A DNA stretch of 64,000 nucleotides, taken from the NCBI RefSeq assembly GCF_021533215.1, contig NZ_JAJNKA010000003.1, positions 248,001 to 312,000 of the forward strand. Reading direction: 5' to 3'. Source of the DNA: Portibacter lacus. GTDB lineage: Bacteria > Bacteroidota > Bacteroidia > Chitinophagales > Saprospiraceae. A program made the translations under genes and the position numbers. Position 1 is the first letter of the stretch; each line of letters begins with the position of its first letter. Positions 62,177 through 64,000 of the stretch are shown here, piece after piece. The notes beneath the pieces are model-generated. The model saw only the letters and a list, made by a program, of their open reading frames with translations. It was not told the DNA's origin and made no database searches.

Positions 62177-62590
62177 TTATTCTTGAGTTATTTCTGCAGC
62201 ATCTAACGCTTCGATTGCAATTCTATTTTGCACTACTAACGTTACATGATTAGTTCTTTTTCTGATTCTATGAGCTCTTCCATGAGGAGCAGGTCTAAAC
62301 CTTTTCAACATTGTTCCTTCATCTGAAAAGATAGTCTTCACGTACAGATCATATTCGTCCGCACTGTAAGTCATATCATTTTTATTCTCCCAGTTAGATA
62401 TAGCTGATAACAATAGTTTCTCAACCCAAACTGCTGCTTCCTTTTTTGTATACTTCAGGATATTAAGGGCATCATCAACTGATTTGCCACGAATAAGATC
62501 TACAACCAATCTCATTTTTCGAGCTGACATCGGACAATTCCTCAATTTTGCAACTGCTTCCATTTTATCTTTATTTAAACTCTTAATCAA
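62177..62590 (-). CDS. rplV: 50S ribosomal protein L22
   Basis: Exit-tunnel wall protein. The 137 residues include AKLRNCPMSARKMRLVVDLIRGKSVDDALNILKYTKKEAA and the tunnel loop around FRPAPHGRAHRIRKRTNHVTLVV. It is somewhat longer than the enterobacterial protein (110). A start at an internal Met (MEAVAKLRN, residue 10) is also possible. Four bases after rpsS. Confidence 0.97.
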   Translation of the reverse strand: MIKSLNKDKMEAVAKLRNCPMSARKMRLVVDLIRGKSVDDALNILKYTKKEAAVWVEKLLLSAISNWENKNDMTYSADEYDLYVKTIFSDEGTMLKRFRPAPHGRAHRIRKRTNHVTLVVQNRIAIEALDAAEITQE

Positions 62591-62593
62591 TTA

Positions 62594-62860
62594 TTATTTT
62601 CTATTTCCAGAATGTCCTCTAAAACTTCTGGTTGGAGAAAATTCACCTAGTTTATGACCTACCATATTTTCTGTAACGAAAACAGGAATAAAGGTTTTCC
62701 CATTATGAACTGCAATCGTTTCACCTACCATGTCAGGAATAATCATTGATGATCTTGACCAGGTTTTAATTACTGTTTTTTTACTTGATTCCTTTGCTTT
62801 GGTTAATTTATCCAAAAGCTTGTGAAAAACGTATGGACCTTTTTTTAATGAACGAGCCAT
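62594..62860 (-). CDS. rpsS: 30S ribosomal protein S19
   Basis: Head protein that forms bridges with the 50S subunit. The 88 residues start [18 protein letters not shown] and contain the signature [39 protein letters not shown]. Between rplB and rplV. Confidence 0.98.
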   Translation of the reverse strand: MARSLKKGPYVFHKLLDKLTKAKESSKKTVIKTWSRSSMIIPDMVGETIAVHNGKTFIPVFVTENMVGHKLGEFSPTRSFRGHSGNRK

Positions 62861-62866
62861 GCTAGA

Positions 62867-63697
62867 TTAATTTTTTTTCTTTCTTTTTGTAATAATAAGC
62901 TTAGATGAAGCTTTTTTAGGATTTCTAGTTTTCTGACCTTTAGCCATAATACCAGTTCTAGAACGTGGGTGACCTCCAGAAGATTTACCTTCTCCACCTC
63001 CCATAGGGTGATCCACTGGATTCATCGCTACACCTCTAACTCTAGGTCTTCTACCTAACCATCTCTTTCTACCAGCTTTTCCTAATACCTGTAAACTATG
63101 ATCAGGATTCGAAGTTGTTCCGATAGTTGCTTTACATGTAATTAGAATTCTTCTAACTTCACCAGAAGGTAACTTCACAGAAGCATATTTTCCTTCTCTC
63201 CCCATCAACACACCGTAAGTCCCAGCAGATCTTGCTAAAGCAGCACCTCTACCTGGAGTTAATTCGATTGCATGAATGGTAGAACCTAAAGGAATTTTAT
63301 CTAAGTACATAGAATTTCCAACATCAGGAGTTGCATCTACACCAGACATAATCTTATCACCAACTTCTAATTTGTTAGGCGCTACGATATATCTTTTTTC
63401 ACCATCAGCATAAACAATAAGTGCTATAAATGCAGTTCTATTCGGATCATACTCTATAGATTTAACTTTACCAGGAATTCCTTCCTTGTCTCTTTTAAAA
63501 TCTATAATTCTATATTTTCTCTTGTGTCCTCCACCCATCTGTCTCATTGTCATCTTACCATCGTGGTTTCTACCACCTGATTTCGACAATTTAGCAGTCA
63601 AGCTCTTTTCAGGATTATTCTCAGATACTCCGCTATAATCTAAACCGACTCTGAATCTTGTTCCTGGTGTTACTGGACTATACTTCTTTACTGGCAT
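62867..63697 (-). CDS. rplB: 50S ribosomal protein L2
   Basis: One of the most conserved ribosomal proteins, near the peptidyl transferase centre. The 276 residues start [16 protein letters not shown] and have [56 protein letters not shown] and the signature [23 protein letters not shown]. Between rplW and rpsS. Confidence 0.98.
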   Translation of the reverse strand: MPVKKYSPVTPGTRFRVGLDYSGVSENNPEKSLTAKLSKSGGRNHDGKMTMRQMGGGHKRKYRIIDFKRDKEGIPGKVKSIEYDPNRTAFIALIVYADGEKRYIVAPNKLEVGDKIMSGVDATPDVGNSMYLDKIPLGSTIHAIELTPGRGAALARSAGTYGVLMGREGKYASVKLPSGEVRRILITCKATIGTTSNPDHSLQVLGKAGRKRWLGRRPRVRGVAMNPVDHPMGGGEGKSSGGHPRSRTGIMAKGQKTRNPKKASSKLIITKRKKKN

Positions 63698-63725
63698 TGT
63701 TAAATAATTTTATTCTAATGCTTAA

Positions 63726-64000
63726 TTAAATATCACCGTAAAAATCAATTTCTTCACCTTCAGCAAGCGTTACGATCGCTTTTTTGTAAGAAGAAACTCT
63801 ACCTTTAATCAAACCGCTCCTCGTATTTCTATTCTTAGCTTTTGCAGGCATAACCATCGTATTTACAGAAGCTACATTTACACTATAAAGCTCCTCGATC
63901 GCTTTCCGAACTTCAATTTTATTAGCTTTTTGATTAACAATAAAACTATATTGATTCGAAACATCCGAAAGCATTTCTGCTTTTTCCGAGATGATTGGTT
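63726..64000 (-). CDS. rplW: 50S ribosomal protein L23 (5' end cut by window edge)
   Basis: Exit-site protein that docks trigger factor and SRP. The frame is open to the window edge and reads PIISEKAEMLSDVSNQYSF there, which is the conserved L23 start region (KPIISEKA), so the Met at 63974 is internal and a handful of N-terminal residues are missing. The rest is standard: VNQKANKIEVRKAIEELYSVNVASVNTMVMPAK, then the arginine-rich loop and KAIVTLAEGEEIDFY at the end. rplD would be expected beyond the edge. Confidence 0.96.
   Translation of the reverse strand, partial: PIISEKAEMLSDVSNQYSFIVNQKANKIEVRKAIEELYSVNVASVNTMVMPAKAKNRNTRSGLIKGRVSSYKKAIVTLAEGEEIDFYGDI

Overview
The window is a chromosomal segment of an AT-rich member of the Bacteroidota, most likely from the Saprospiria/Chitinophagia/Cytophagia side of the phylum; I cannot name the species. 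The assignment rests on a fused LpxC-FabZ gene, type IX secretion (T9SS) genes (gldJ, porU, porV and a PorP/SprF protein), secreted proteins with T9SS type A C-terminal sorting domains, TAnnTTTG-type -7 promoter boxes, and the near absence of Shine-Dalgarno sequences. I saw no prophage, complete insertion sequence, CRISPR array or tRNA.

Layout. Positions 1-10,900 hold cell-envelope and housekeeping genes: the end of an M23 peptidase gene, a carboxypeptidase-regulatory-like protein, recN, fabI, a repeat-bearing 0.6 kb gap, a T9SS cargo protein, an amidohydrolase and a lipoprotein. They are followed by a minus-strand pair that look like pseudoenzymes, a DnaQ-type exonuclease and a porphobilinogen-deaminase-like protein, both missing expected catalytic residues. 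Positions 11,000-14,900 form a lipid A operon (lpxD, lpxC/fabZ, lpxA) with an ABC ATPase. Positions 14,900-30,700 carry a MerR regulator, gatB, an SPFH protein, a choice-of-anchor B protein, a putative porin, a LOG-family hydrolase overlapping a sigma-54 response regulator that has no DNA-binding domain, an M20 hydrolase, a glycosyltransferase fusion, recR, the pyruvate dehydrogenase E2 gene and an OmpA-family protein.

Positions 31,000-40,900 are a T9SS/gliding block: an arginase-like protein, murF, gldJ and a PorP/SprF gene on one side, with porU and porV divergent. The RNase P RNA gene follows on the minus strand. Positions 41,400-46,700 hold an NtrY-like histidine kinase, a CrtZ-type carotenoid hydroxylase and a serine hydrolase whose 3' end has been tandemly duplicated, leaving a gene fragment.

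Positions 46,750-64,000 are one long minus-strand block. It starts off the right edge with the S10-spc-alpha ribosomal protein supercluster (rplW through rplQ, with secY, map, infA and rpoA) and continues downstream, after a terminator and a new promoter, into carA, eno, a DivIC-like gene and sucD. Two short genes, rpmJ and rpmD, were found by translating the gaps. The T9SS genes export and anchor proteins such as those at 6,214 and 17,876; the Lpx, porin, OmpA and glycosyltransferase genes build the outer membrane and its glycans.
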